From: a virus
IMG/VR virus record: IMGVR_UViG_3300032224_000591
Location: 103,757 to 167,756 of that record
Strand: one strand, 5' to 3'
DNA length: 64,000 nt
Each line of letters opens with the position of its first letter. The stretch's first letter is position 1. Of this stretch, positions 12,227-19,846 are shown one piece after another. The translations under genes and the position numbers were made by a program. The notes beneath the pieces are model-generated. The model searched no databases and was not told where the DNA came from. It saw only the letters and a list, made by a program, of their open reading frames with translations.

Positions 12227-14053
12227 ATGAAGAGATTTTTAGTAGCCCTAATTGGGCTATGCGCATTTACGTGTGCAGCCGTAGCACAGAACCTACCAGC
12301 CGGTTCGTTAGGAATCGTCAATAACAATACGCCAAACACATGGCAGACATTTACCTACTCGTTCACACCATCGACAACAGGTGCTAATTTCGTAGGTTTT
12401 GCATTTCGTCAGGATCCAGCATTCTGGACTTTCGACAATGTCAGACTAACAGCAGCTGGTTCATCAACCAACCTGCTAACTAACGGTGCCTTTGATACAG
12501 GCGGACAGTTCAGTGTAACAACCACTAACGGTCCTTCCTCTATGCAGGCACCAACTAATTGGGGCGTATGGTATCAAAATGGAACATATCCTGCTGCCGC
12601 TGGCACTTGGACTAACGTTGGGGGGACTCATGGTGGCGTATGGTATGACGGAGCTGTTGGCTCGTTCGACGGTATCTATCAAGGCGTGGCTCTCCAGGCG
12701 GGCACCACTTACACAATTTCTTTTGAAGTTAGCGGGAATCACGCTGCTGACAATGGTGCTGTTCAGCTTGGCATTTATGGCGGCGCTTGCGCAACTGTAA
12801 GTATTGCACCTAATCAGTGCACGATCCCACCATCCGCCGGATTCACTACGCTTGCTACACCTGCTCAAGGTGCAGCTGCTGGTGGACCTGCAGTTCCTAC
12901 TATCGTAAGTGAATTGCCTGGAACTCCTAGTGTATCATCATCTAGCGCCCCTGGCACATTAGTAACCACAACAGCAAGCACAAGAGGCACTTCAACAACG
13001 GCAATCGCCCGTTCAGATGCTGCTGCTAGATCCGTTAACAATATCAATATAACAAGAACTACTGTGACCACAGTTACGACGCCGGTCACAACTGTTACCA
13101 CGCGTACAACTCCTATCGTCACAACGACAACGACTATACCTAGAACAGTCACAACGTGGAGCGATGGTACCACAACGACAACTGATGGAACACCGGTTGT
13201 CACACGCACAACAACCAATCAGATTGTCACATCATCAGCAATAGCTAACGATGTACAGTCGACAACGGGAACACAATCACAGTCTGTTAGCTCTAATGGT
13301 GCTAAGAGTGCTGTGTCTTATCGTAACAATAATCCATTCATTGTCGACACACTAAGTCAGAAAGATGGTGCATGGATCAGTCCATCGGCTAGCTACTACA
13401 AGTCAGTAGGTAGCATGTCATCAGGTGGCATCGCTGCTGGTTATCAATGGACTGTTGAGAATAACACGTTCGGTACTGCATTTGCATACAACAGTGCAAA
13501 GAGTGGTGGACTAGTTGGATCTGATGTTCAAGCTGTCACCTACGATGGTGTTGCATATGCACTTAGCAAGCAGGATGGTGTTTGGTTCAAGGGAACCATT
13601 GGCTATGGTTATGGTGACTACACAACCAACACATCGATCCCACTATTTGCCCTGTACAATACGGGTAAGATGAAGCAAAAGTCATACGTAGCTGACCTGA
13701 CTCTTTACAGTGCAGCAGACTACATAGGCTTCCGTCCACTGATTGGCGCTACGATCAATAAGAGCCAGATTGAGGCTTCTGCTGCTGGTAGTCCACTATT
13801 AGACACTACGGGTGACATCAAGTCTACAACTACGGTAAATCCATATGTAGGTGCTAGATATGACTTCACAGATAGTGTGGGTATCGAGATGAGAGCCACA
13901 CAGACTAAGGACTTCAAAACAGTCGGTGGAATCCGCGCTGTTGCCAAGACTGAGCTGTTTGATGGTGTGTTCCTGAATGCTACGGTAGGACTAGATAAGG
14001 GAACAGGCTATCAAGCAGCCTCCGGAACACTAGGTATCAAGGTCGCCTTTTAA
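12227..14053 (+). CDS. Exported passenger plus C-terminal beta-barrel protein (autotransporter-like)
   Basis: 608 residues from ATG 12227 (GGAG 12217-12220). A signal peptide (MKRFLVALIGLCAFTCAAVA-Q) is followed by a Gly/Asn/Thr-rich beta domain to about 215 with carbohydrate-binding-like features (FDNVRLTAAG, GTTYTISFEVSGN). A Thr/Val-rich low-complexity linker (about 240-350) follows, then a C-terminal domain of about 250 residues with alternating hydrophobic strands (WFKGTIGYGYGDY, VGIEMRATQTKDF) and terminal Phe (GIKVAF), as in autotransporter barrels. Likely inserted in the outer membrane of the infected host or exposed on its surface. Unusual for a phage. Alternative: host-derived adhesin. 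Confidence 0.75.
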   Translation: MKRFLVALIGLCAFTCAAVAQNLPAGSLGIVNNNTPNTWQTFTYSFTPSTTGANFVGFAFRQDPAFWTFDNVRLTAAGSSTNLLTNGAFDTGGQFSVTTTNGPSSMQAPTNWGVWYQNGTYPAAAGTWTNVGGTHGGVWYDGAVGSFDGIYQGVALQAGTTYTISFEVSGNHAADNGAVQLGIYGGACATVSIAPNQCTIPPSAGFTTLATPAQGAAAGGPAVPTIVSELPGTPSVSSSSAPGTLVTTTASTRGTSTTAIARSDAAARSVNNINITRTTVTTVTTPVTTVTTRTTPIVTTTTTIPRTVTTWSDGTTTTTDGTPVVTRTTTNQIVTSSAIANDVQSTTGTQSQSVSSNGAKSAVSYRNNNPFIVDTLSQKDGAWISPSASYYKSVGSMSSGGIAAGYQWTVENNTFGTAFAYNSAKSGGLVGSDVQAVTYDGVAYALSKQDGVWFKGTIGYGYGDYTTNTSIPLFALYNTGKMKQKSYVADLTLYSAADYIGFRPLIGATINKSQIEASAAGSPLLDTTGDIKSTTTVNPYVGARYDFTDSVGIEMRATQTKDFKTVGGIRAVAKTELFDGVFLNATVGLDKGTGYQAASGTLGIKVAF

Positions 14054-14055
14054 GG

Positions 14056-14084
14056 TGTACAAACTCTCTCCATCGTGGTATAAT
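14056..14084 (+). promoter_or_regulatory. Early/middle promoter, TGTACA-N17-TATAAT
   Basis: TGTACA 14056-14061, TATAAT 14079-14084 preceded by GG, starting right after the stop of the envelope protein gene. Confidence 0.85.
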
Positions 14085-14107
14085 ACTTAAATGATGGAGA
14101 GAGACAC

Positions 14108-14338
14108 ATGACTGAAGTTATCCAGTTCCCACTGCAATCTAGAGATGCTACGATTATCCAGGGAGTAGCAACTCAGCGGCCTTATAACAAGGCTAAGTAC
14201 GTTGCCCTCATCGAGAGGTTCTTGACTGAGGATGATTTCGATTTTGTGATGAGAGCCATTGAGGAACCATTCCTCTATGCTGCTCTTGAGCCTCAACTGC
14301 AAAAGATCGTTGACTGTTACTTTAGTTACGATTCTTGA
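14108..14338 (+). CDS. 76-aa early protein, unknown
   Basis: Starts 24 nt after the promoter at 14056-14084, with GGAGAGAGAC as ribosome site. Acidic, helical C-terminal half (FLTEDDFDFVMRAIEEPF). No recognised family. Confidence 0.68.
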   Translation: MTEVIQFPLQSRDATIIQGVATQRPYNKAKYVALIERFLTEDDFDFVMRAIEEPFLYAALEPQLQKIVDCYFSYDS

Positions 14339-14340
14339 TG

Positions 14341-14348
14341 TATAAATA
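14341..14348 (+). promoter_or_regulatory. Late-promoter box TATAAATA
   Basis: Exact consensus, 27 nt before the ATG of the ArfA-like peptide; spacing suits a short leader with AAAGGTG ribosome site. Confidence 0.65.
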
Positions 14349-14374
14349 AACTTACGAACACGCAAAGGTGCACC

Positions 14375-14503
14375 ATGACTAAGCAGATTACACATCGTAA
14401 TCCAGTTGCTAAGGCTCTGAAGAGCCAGTCTTGCCGTGCGCGTGTGGTCGCTGCTAAACGCGGCAAGGGTTCCTACAAACGTCAGAGCTTCAAAAAGTTC
14501 TGA
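14375..14503 (+). CDS. ArfA-like ribosome-rescue peptide
   Basis: 42 residues behind the late box at 14341. The sequence NPVAKALKSQSCRARVV then RGKGSYKRQSFKKF resembles bacterial ArfA, whose conserved core is a short helix ending RQRV followed by KKGKGSYxRK. ArfA recruits RF2 to ribosomes stalled on non-stop mRNAs. The phage copy ends soon after the GKGSY motif, as active truncated ArfA does. Followed 6 nt later by tRNA-Lys. The match is by eye; a chance basic peptide remains possible. Confidence 0.65.
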   Translation: MTKQITHRNPVAKALKSQSCRARVVAAKRGKGSYKRQSFKKF

Positions 14504-14509
14504 GGTCAC

Positions 14510-14586
14510 GGATCCTTAGCTCAGTAGGTTAGAGCAGCGGTCTTTTAAACCGACGGTCCCGGGTTCGAATCCCGGAGGATCCACCA
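14510..14586 (+). tRNA. tRNA-Lys(TTT)
   Basis: Acceptor GGATCCT/AGGATCC, anticodon loop CTTTTAA, T-arm CCGGG-TTCGAAT-CCCGG, encoded CCA. Confidence 0.95.
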
Positions 14587-14611
14587 TTATTCTTATTCAA
14601 AGTTTTATATC

Positions 14612-14710
14612 ATGTGCAATCTACGTGACTTTATTATGGTAGTGATTATGTGCAACTTGATTGCAATCTTAGCATCTTGTGTTATAATTGCATTGAGTTA
14701 TTGGAATTAG
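14612..14710 (+). CDS. Possible 32-aa membrane peptide
   Basis: ATG 14612 to TAG 14708-14710. The peptide MCNLRDFIMVVIMCNLIAIL is almost entirely hydrophobic, with three Cys. No ribosome site is seen and the region also contains a sigma70-like promoter, so this may be a chance frame. Confidence 0.25.
   Translation: MCNLRDFIMVVIMCNLIAILASCVIIALSYWN
14671..14698 (+). promoter_or_regulatory. Host-like sigma70 promoter before porin gene
   Basis: TTGCAA 14671-14676, 16-nt spacer, TATAAT 14693-14698, located 34 nt before the porin start codon. The -35 differs from the TGTACA phage class, suggesting the gene came with its own promoter. Confidence 0.5.
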
Positions 14711-14731
14711 AAACAAACAAGGAGCAATAAA

Positions 14732-15283
14732 ATGCAAAAGACTATCATTACGGCGCTTGTTCTTCTTGCGTCGACAGCAGTGGCTTCGGCTACTGATCTG
14801 CCAAGCAAGACGAAGGCACCGTCTCTACCCACTCTAGCTCAGTCAACAGACTTCTACGCTGGTGTGAATGCAGGCGGTAACTTCAACGATGCACGCGTCT
14901 ATTCTGGTGGTGCTGTTGCTGGCTGGAACGTCCTACCGTTCCTCGCAGTAGAAGGTACATACGACTTTTCTGTTCCACAGAATAAGATCAAGGGTGATTA
15001 CAACTACCAGAATACGGTTGCTGTAAACGCTGTACCGCAGTACAAGGTTCCCGCTCTTCCAGTCACTGTCTATGCACTAGGCGGCGCTGGCTATCGCTGG
15101 AACACTGCAGCTACCGTAGCGGATATTTCCGTTTATAACTTCGGTGCTGGTGCTAAGTATGAGTTTGCTAAGGGGATCGAAATCGATGGTCGCTACCGTC
15201 GTATTGATGCCATTGAGTCAAAGAACCGTACTTCGACTTCGGCCGAAGATCGTGCTACGATTGGTGTGAACGCAAAGTTCTAA
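14732..15283 (+). CDS. Omp25-like outer-membrane beta-barrel protein
   Basis: 183 residues with AAGGAG ribosome site. Signal peptide MQKTIITALVLLASTAVASA, mature start TDLPSKTKAPSLP, which resembles the ADLP...AP start of Rhizobiales Omp25/Omp31 porins. About eight amphipathic strands follow (DFYAGVNAGGNF, VYALGGAGYRW, FGAGAKYEFAKGIEIDGRY) and the chain ends in Phe (GVNAKF), the Bam recognition signal. It probably inserts in the host outer membrane during infection; roles could be receptor masking or envelope support. A terminator follows. Confidence 0.85.
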   Translation: MQKTIITALVLLASTAVASATDLPSKTKAPSLPTLAQSTDFYAGVNAGGNFNDARVYSGGAVAGWNVLPFLAVEGTYDFSVPQNKIKGDYNYQNTVAVNAVPQYKVPALPVTVYALGGAGYRWNTAATVADISVYNFGAGAKYEFAKGIEIDGRYRRIDAIESKNRTSTSAEDRATIGVNAKF

Positions 15284-15295
15284 TCTAGTACTAAG

Positions 15296-15333
15296 CTCAG
15301 GCGCAGTGATCACAGATACTGCGCCTGAGTTGT
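15296..15333 (+). terminator. Intrinsic terminator after porin gene
   Basis: CTCAGGCGCAGT 15296-15307 pairs perfectly with ACTGCGCCTGAG 15318-15329 (10-nt loop), followed by TTGT. A 12-bp GC-rich stem with a weak U-tract. Confidence 0.85.
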
Positions 15334-15346
15334 ATGCAAATAGCAG

Positions 15347-15374
15347 TGTACAAACCTGACCGGCGTGATATAAT
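15347..15374 (+). promoter_or_regulatory. Early/middle promoter, TGTACA-N16-TATAAT
   Basis: TGTACA 15347-15352 and TATAAT 15369-15374, spacer containing GACCGGCGTG. Heads the operon beginning at 15404. Confidence 0.85.
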
Positions 15375-15403
15375 ATACTAATGAATAAGACGAGGTTAAC
15401 ACT

Positions 15404-15760
15404 ATGAATGATTTCAACACAGCACTGACTAAAAACTATACGAAGTTGTCGCTCATCACGGTAGCTTCATTATCGAGTACCCTTGGTCTTCGTACCGAGT
15501 TAGCTATCATCCTGAATGATATGGCCATGGCTACGTGGATCTCTATCATGTGGGTTTTTATCATCATCGCCGTCTTGGCCTACTACAAGTCTAAAGCTGA
15601 TGTTGAGTTGGAAAAGTTTCGCGAGGGCGAGAAAAATCGCATCTTGATGGGTCTAAAACCACTCTCCACGTATACATACACAGGCCAGTCTGAACAGGTG
15701 ATTGGCAAGGAAACATTGGATCGCCTAAACTCAGTGGATACTAAAGTTAGGGAGAAGTGA
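15404..15760 (+). CDS. Small membrane protein, unknown
   Basis: 118 residues. Two hydrophobic segments, about 17-45 (LITVASLSSTLGLRTELAII, weak) and 46-64 (ATWISIMWVFIIIAVLAYY, strong), followed by a charged cytoplasmic helix. First gene of an operon of overlapping small genes running to 18707. Function unknown. Confidence 0.7.
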   Translation: MNDFNTALTKNYTKLSLITVASLSSTLGLRTELAIILNDMAMATWISIMWVFIIIAVLAYYKSKADVELEKFREGEKNRILMGLKPLSTYTYTGQSEQVIGKETLDRLNSVDTKVREK

Positions 15761-15761
15761 A

Positions 15762-15962
15762 ATGAACCGCTTTATCGTAAAGTACGACATTAAGCATACC
15801 GAGCGTTCGTCTCTTTTGAGTGGTGTGCTCATGCCTGAGCAGTGCAAGTTTGTTAATCTGCAGGATGCGATCAAGTTCGTTCGTGCGATGCGTGGTCATC
15901 GCACTCCTAAGTACGAGGTTGTTGGCATGCCTGTCATCGAGCACATCTCTAACTTCTCATGA
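15762..15962 (+). CDS. 66-aa protein, unknown
   Basis: MNRFIVKYDIKHTERSSLLS; alpha/beta mix, basic. One nt after the previous stop; its end overlaps the next gene (ATGA). No family recognised. Confidence 0.68.
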   Translation: MNRFIVKYDIKHTERSSLLSGVLMPEQCKFVNLQDAIKFVRAMRGHRTPKYEVVGMPVIEHISNFS

Positions 15963-16747
15963 GCGACTGGGAAACTAAAGAAAACCTCACTAGAATGCGT
16001 AGCGGTGAAGCTATCGCTGCTTTTGACTCTGATGTATATAGTGAACTTGAGAAAACGTATGGAAAATATCTCTATGTGCCATATGATGTGCCAAAGATAC
16101 TTCCATACGACATCAACAAGTTTGTAGACTTCTACTTCCGCAATGCTAAGTTCTCCCAGAAATTGAGAGAGGACATTGCGGAAGGTATCCCACCAAAGTA
16201 TGAGACTACACCCTATCTGTCTGTTGATGGCGATGAAACCAATAAGAACTCAGTGTGGAGTAAGAACAGGGTACCAGAGATCTTCACGGAATTTCCGGAA
16301 ATCTTTGAGCAGATAAATGAGTATATGCCATGGGTGAATGGTCCACAGAGTTTGTCGTGGACGATGTGGTCCAGCGCTAAGGACATACTACCTCATCGTG
16401 ACCTAAAGTCTATGTTGGATATGCCTATCAGGGTACGAATAAAGTTATTCGATAGTAATCCTGTGGAGACATTGAGTGTTCAACTTGCACCGGTCGAAAA
16501 GGATCAGGGTGAGTTCATTCCGCTAAGCATTCCAAGTGATACTAACTCGTTCGCCTGGAATAATCTGAGGACGCGTCATAGGAGTTTGTTTACTCCTCCA
16601 TATAGGAAAATACTGATGATCTTCTTTGCTAACTACAAAGGAGTGTCGATGAATAAGTACGTAGACATGCTTGATAGAAGTGTCCACAAATACAAGGATC
16701 ATCTGATTGTAGACAATCAGACAACAGCGAAGGATTATATATTATGA
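15959..16747 (+). CDS. Aspartyl/asparaginyl beta-hydroxylase-like 2OG oxygenase
   Basis: 262 residues. Near residue 140 the text WSSAKDILPHRDLKSMLDMP gives an HxD pair (His-Arg-Asp), followed by RVRIKLFD and SFAWNNLRTRHRSLF with the distal His and then an Arg-containing strand PPYRKILMIFF. This order fits the 2OG-Fe(II) beta-hydroxylase family. It is the third such enzyme in the window. Substrate unknown. Overlaps both neighbours by 4 nt. Confidence 0.68.
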   Translation: MSDWETKENLTRMRSGEAIAAFDSDVYSELEKTYGKYLYVPYDVPKILPYDINKFVDFYFRNAKFSQKLREDIAEGIPPKYETTPYLSVDGDETNKNSVWSKNRVPEIFTEFPEIFEQINEYMPWVNGPQSLSWTMWSSAKDILPHRDLKSMLDMPIRVRIKLFDSNPVETLSVQLAPVEKDQGEFIPLSIPSDTNSFAWNNLRTRHRSLFTPPYRKILMIFFANYKGVSMNKYVDMLDRSVHKYKDHLIVDNQTTAKDYIL

Positions 16748-17244
16748 TGAAGTTTGTGATCGTCCCAGCTATGGCTCTTGCTCTGGCTGGCTGCAACATG
16801 GAACCTTCTAGTGATCGCCAACAGCGTGAGCAGCAGGAAGCAATTTCGAAACAAAGCCATATGGCCGTAGGCATGCCTGCTATCACTCGCTTCTCTGAGA
16901 AGCGTATGATGAAAGACATCCTAGAGATGCGTGATCAGATGCATCCTACCTACACGTACCTTGTCGGTGAACAGGCCGGTGTGATTGGTGAGAAGGTTTG
17001 TGACTCACTTGGTTATGGCCTCAACGGCGCTACGCAGTATACTAATCCTCAGAAAATGACATACTCTGATGGTGGTGGACATGTGCTAGTTCTCCCTCAG
17101 GCTGATCCTAATGGTTTGTTCTCACCCGCTACCACCGAAGGTACGTGGGTGATGTGTAAGGTTCCTGGTACTGATAAGATCTTGCCTCAGTATATCGAGC
17201 CTCGTGTTATTGTGCTGACATTCCCCAAAGAAGCGAGGAAGTGA
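16744..17244 (+). CDS. Lipoprotein, unknown
   Basis: 166 residues. Signal peptide MMKFVIVPAMALALAGC with lipobox LAGC (Cys17), then a polar mature part with two further Cys. Targeted to the envelope. Overlaps both neighbours by 4 nt. A role in lysis or exclusion is possible but not shown. Confidence 0.78.
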   Translation: MMKFVIVPAMALALAGCNMEPSSDRQQREQQEAISKQSHMAVGMPAITRFSEKRMMKDILEMRDQMHPTYTYLVGEQAGVIGEKVCDSLGYGLNGATQYTNPQKMTYSDGGGHVLVLPQADPNGLFSPATTEGTWVMCKVPGTDKILPQYIEPRVIVLTFPKEARK

Positions 17245-17438
17245 TGAAAAAGCTGAGTGAATATAATAGAGATAAGGGCGAAAGTTCGAAACCCTCTATC
17301 GGTTATGCAAATGTGAAATGCGATGATTGTGATGTTGAAATGTACTATGACAATCCATATGTTGCTCTTGCAAGTTTGCCAATGCAGCAATCAGTTGTTT
17401 GTCCTAAATGCAACAAACGTGACTATAAGGTGCTGTGA
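17241..17438 (+). CDS. Zinc-ribbon-like small protein
   Basis: 65 residues with two CxxC pairs: KCDDCDVEMY and VCPKCNKRDY, about 28 residues apart. Likely binds one zinc ion. Could be a transcription or translation modulator; no specific family. Confidence 0.7.
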   Translation: MMKKLSEYNRDKGESSKPSIGYANVKCDDCDVEMYYDNPYVALASLPMQQSVVCPKCNKRDYKVL

Positions 17439-17794
17439 TGAGCTATAAGAATGATGCAAAAGAAGTCGCCCAGTTCTTTTCCCTGTTTGGGTTTGGTGTT
17501 TGGGGAATAGTGTTGGTACTCCTGCCGCTGATTGGTGGTCTTGGATATATTTCCTACCTTGCGTATTCGTTCTATGCTCCCAAGTATGAGCAGGTTCGCT
17601 ATGATACGTTCAAGCAGAGTCAGACGTACAATGATGGTATGCTCCGTGACCTGCAGGATCTGCAGATGGAGTACATGAAGGCTAACGACGAACAGAAGGC
17701 TGCTATGAAGGCAATCATCCTTCACCGCTTTGCTGTCTATGACGTTAATCGTCTGCCAATCGACCTTCGTTCATTCTATCAGAGTATCCGATAA
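17435..17794 (+). CDS. Membrane-anchored helical protein, unknown
   Basis: 119 residues with one strong transmembrane segment at about 18-45 (LFGFGVWGIVLVLLPLIGGL) followed by a long charged helix. Overlaps neighbours. Function unknown. Confidence 0.7.
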   Translation: MMSYKNDAKEVAQFFSLFGFGVWGIVLVLLPLIGGLGYISYLAYSFYAPKYEQVRYDTFKQSQTYNDGMLRDLQDLQMEYMKANDEQKAAMKAIILHRFAVYDVNRLPIDLRSFYQSIR

Positions 17795-18039
17795 TGAATC
17801 TCGAGGGTGGAGAGATTTATAAGAAGTTTATGGATGAGGGTAAGCTAATGCAGTTTATGGTTAAGCATCAGAAGTCACTGCAGTATGAGATTGACTATCT
17901 GAAGACTCAGCTAAAGGATCATGACACTGGTCATATCCGTACCGCTATCTCTGTGCTAGAGGAGCGTGTAGTTGAGATTCAGAAGTATATCGACAGTGTA
18001 CACGATATGATTATTAGAGCGCAGGCGGTGCTAGGATGA
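17794..18039 (+). CDS. Coiled-coil small protein, unknown
   Basis: 81 residues, predicted coiled coil (YEIDYLKTQLKDHDTGHIRT). Starts in a TAATG overlap with the membrane-anchored protein before it; the two may pair. No known domain. Confidence 0.66.
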   Translation: MNLEGGEIYKKFMDEGKLMQFMVKHQKSLQYEIDYLKTQLKDHDTGHIRTAISVLEERVVEIQKYIDSVHDMIIRAQAVLG

Positions 18040-18707
18040 AAGTAAACATTGGTCCCTATTTGACTTGGTACGGTCCTTATCAGATCGCTGATATGATTTT
18101 CTTTTGGATTAAGACCAGGGGCATTTATCTGAAGGATGATGACCCGCTCAATGAGCGTTGGGACTATGTAGCAAAAGAAAAGTTTGGTGACTGGCTGGCT
18201 GATACTTGGGTTGCTAATTTCTGTAACTGGATCCAGGATAAGCGTAAGCGCACAGAAAAGGTTGAGATTCATCATTATGACGTATGGTCCATGGATCACA
18301 CGCTCGCGCTTATCATTCATCCTATGCTGGTAAAGCTAAAGGAACAGAAACATGGGGCTCCCTTTACCGAGGATAAAGATGTTCCAGAGCATTTGCGCTC
18401 TACCTCTGCACCTCCGCTGACTGAAGATGAAAAAAACTGTGGTTCTACTGATAAGCTGTTCTTCGATCGCTGGGAATATATTCTTAATGAGATGATTTGG
18501 GCTTTCTATCAAGCTGCAAAAGACGATCCGGACGCGCCTGAACAACCTAAATTCTATACGCGCAAGCTGCTTGACAATGATTTCGATGATTCTCCTGATA
18601 ACGTTGAAGCTTGGAAAAACTATCAAGTGGAAAATGTCAAGTTTGAGAAGCGTAAAGAGAACGGTTATTTGCTATTTGGTAAATACTATCGTGGGCTGTG
18701 GGACTGA
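18036..18707 (+). CDS. Conserved phage protein, unknown
   Basis: 223 residues. Trp/Tyr-rich start (MKVNIGPYLTWYGPYQIADM), acidic centre (TEDKDVPEHLRST), ending YLLFGKYYRGLWD. It resembles an uncharacterised protein common in T4-like phages that reads GPYQIA near its start; I recall no function. Ends 4 nt before tRNA-Gln. Confidence 0.72.
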   Translation: MKVNIGPYLTWYGPYQIADMIFFWIKTRGIYLKDDDPLNERWDYVAKEKFGDWLADTWVANFCNWIQDKRKRTEKVEIHHYDVWSMDHTLALIIHPMLVKLKEQKHGAPFTEDKDVPEHLRSTSAPPLTEDEKNCGSTDKLFFDRWEYILNEMIWAFYQAAKDDPDAPEQPKFYTRKLLDNDFDDSPDNVEAWKNYQVENVKFEKRKENGYLLFGKYYRGLWD

Positions 18708-18711
18708 TTGA

Positions 18712-18786
18712 TCGGGGTTAGTTTAATAGGTAGAACGAAGGACTTTGAATCCTTTGGTCGAGGTTCGAGTCCTTGCCCCCGAGCCA
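18712..18786 (+). tRNA. tRNA-Gln(TTG)
   Basis: Acceptor TCGGGGT/CCCCCGA (one mismatch at 7-66), anticodon stem AAGGA/TCCTT, loop CTTTGAA, G73, encoded CCA. Confidence 0.92.
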
Positions 18787-18802
18787 ACGTTGGAGATATA
18801 TG

Positions 18803-18997
18803 ATGAACGATAAGTTGATAGCAGAGCTTGTCAATAAAGACAAAATTATTGATGATTTGAAGGCAACGATGCGGGACGCAATGTTTCAAATCAATTGTGA
18901 AGACCCTTGGCAAGCCTACGAAATTCTTGAAGAAGCGGTACAAAAAAACAACGGCGATTGGGAAAAATTAGATGTTGTTCTTCAGCAAGAATGTTGA
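18803..18997 (+). CDS. 64-aa acidic helical protein, unknown
   Basis: ATG 18803 is 7 nt from GGAG 18792-18795; ATG 18800 is possible. MNDKLIAELVNKDKIIDDLK is coiled-coil-like. Its 3' end overlaps the next gene by 26 nt. Confidence 0.6.
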   Translation: MNDKLIAELVNKDKIIDDLKATMRDAMFQINCEDPWQAYEILEEAVQKNNGDWEKLDVVLQQEC

Positions 18998-19181
18998 GAA
19001 ACGAATTGCTTGGAAGATTGAGATTGATGGTATTACCACAGAAGGTAAACCAATCTATCACGTTTACAAAGCAAGAGCACCTTATGGCATGGATTTAGTT
19101 TGTGAGTTCCATGACTATGATATGGCAAAACGATTTGTAGAAAAGCACATCGACTTTCCTGTCTATTTCTACGAGGATTAG
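18972..19181 (+). CDS. 69-aa protein, unknown
   Basis: MLFFSKNVEKRIAWKIEIDG then an alpha/beta pattern ending DFPVYFYED. Overlaps the previous gene by 26 nt in another frame. Function unknown. Confidence 0.62.
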   Translation: MLFFSKNVEKRIAWKIEIDGITTEGKPIYHVYKARAPYGMDLVCEFHDYDMAKRFVEKHIDFPVYFYED

Positions 19182-19184
19182 CAA

Positions 19185-19469
19185 ATGCCTTTTGGTGGAT
19201 ATAACCCATTAGATGATGGCGAGTATGAAGATTTTTCGCCATGGTTCAAACCTGAAAGAAAAGTGGAAAAAGTAGTGACAGAGACTTTAACATTCACCTG
19301 CAAAGAACTATACGACCTCTATAAGTGGATTGATGCTATGGATCCAAAGCCGCATCTTATTAAGATCTATAGCACGCAGACCGGCATCGGTCCATCTCTG
19401 CGTGCTGAGATTGATAACGGTGAAGGTGAAGGGATCTATAAGGACTTTACCGACTATGAGAGTTGGTAA
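19185..19469 (+). CDS. 94-aa acidic protein, unknown
   Basis: MPFGGYNPLDDGEYEDFSPW; acidic, mostly soluble, with central TLTFTCKELYDLYKWIDAMD. Ends 10 nt before tRNA-Val. Function unknown. Confidence 0.65.
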   Translation: MPFGGYNPLDDGEYEDFSPWFKPERKVEKVVTETLTFTCKELYDLYKWIDAMDPKPHLIKIYSTQTGIGPSLRAEIDNGEGEGIYKDFTDYESW

Positions 19470-19479
19470 ATAGAGTAAT

Positions 19480-19555
19480 GCCCGGTTAGCTCAGCGGTAG
19501 TAGCATTTCCTTTACACGGAAAATGTCGGCGGTTCGATCCCGTCACCGGGTACCA
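19480..19555 (+). tRNA. tRNA-Val(TAC)
   Basis: Acceptor GCCCGGT/ACCGGGT, anticodon stem TTTCC/GGAAA, loop TTTACAC, encoded CCA. Its CCA abuts the stop codon of the convergent o-spanin gene. Confidence 0.93.
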
Positions 19556-19846
19556 CTACTCTTTCTTAGAAGCCTCAGTGGTCTTCTTTGCACCATCCAA
19601 GAACTGATAGATCGAGTTGATGTTCTTCTGACACTGTGTATTATTGGTGTGCAGTTGAACAAGCAGCTTTGAAACTTCTACGTCCGTTAATGATTCCGGA
19701 TTCGGAAACTTGCGGACGTTTGGACAATTGAACAAGCTTTTGTCTGGCATGATCACAACCTGTTCAGTCTTGGTCAGTACCTGAGGAGGAAGTGGCTTAG
19801 CGCAACCGACTACGATGAATGGAAGGAGTAGTACTAGCTTCTTCAT
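19556..19846 (-). CDS. Outer-membrane spanin lipoprotein (Rz1-like)
   Basis: 96 residues on the minus strand. Signal MKKLVLLLPFIVVGCAKPLP with lipobox VVGC (Cys15), then a Pro-containing mature chain that ends in a charged helix. It overlaps the i-spanin gene by 4 nt, the classic paired spanin arrangement. With the inner-membrane subunit it would fuse the membranes at lysis. Larger than the shortest Rz1 proteins but in range. Confidence 0.82.
   Translation of the reverse strand: MKKLVLLLPFIVVGCAKPLPPQVLTKTEQVVIMPDKSLFNCPNVRKFPNPESLTDVEVSKLLVQLHTNNTQCQKNINSIYQFLDGAKKTTEASKKE

Noticed and set aside
12865-13218. Val-rich minus-strand frame opposite the Thr-rich linker
   Set aside because: Reverse complement of ACN-rich codons gives GTN; a composition artefact.
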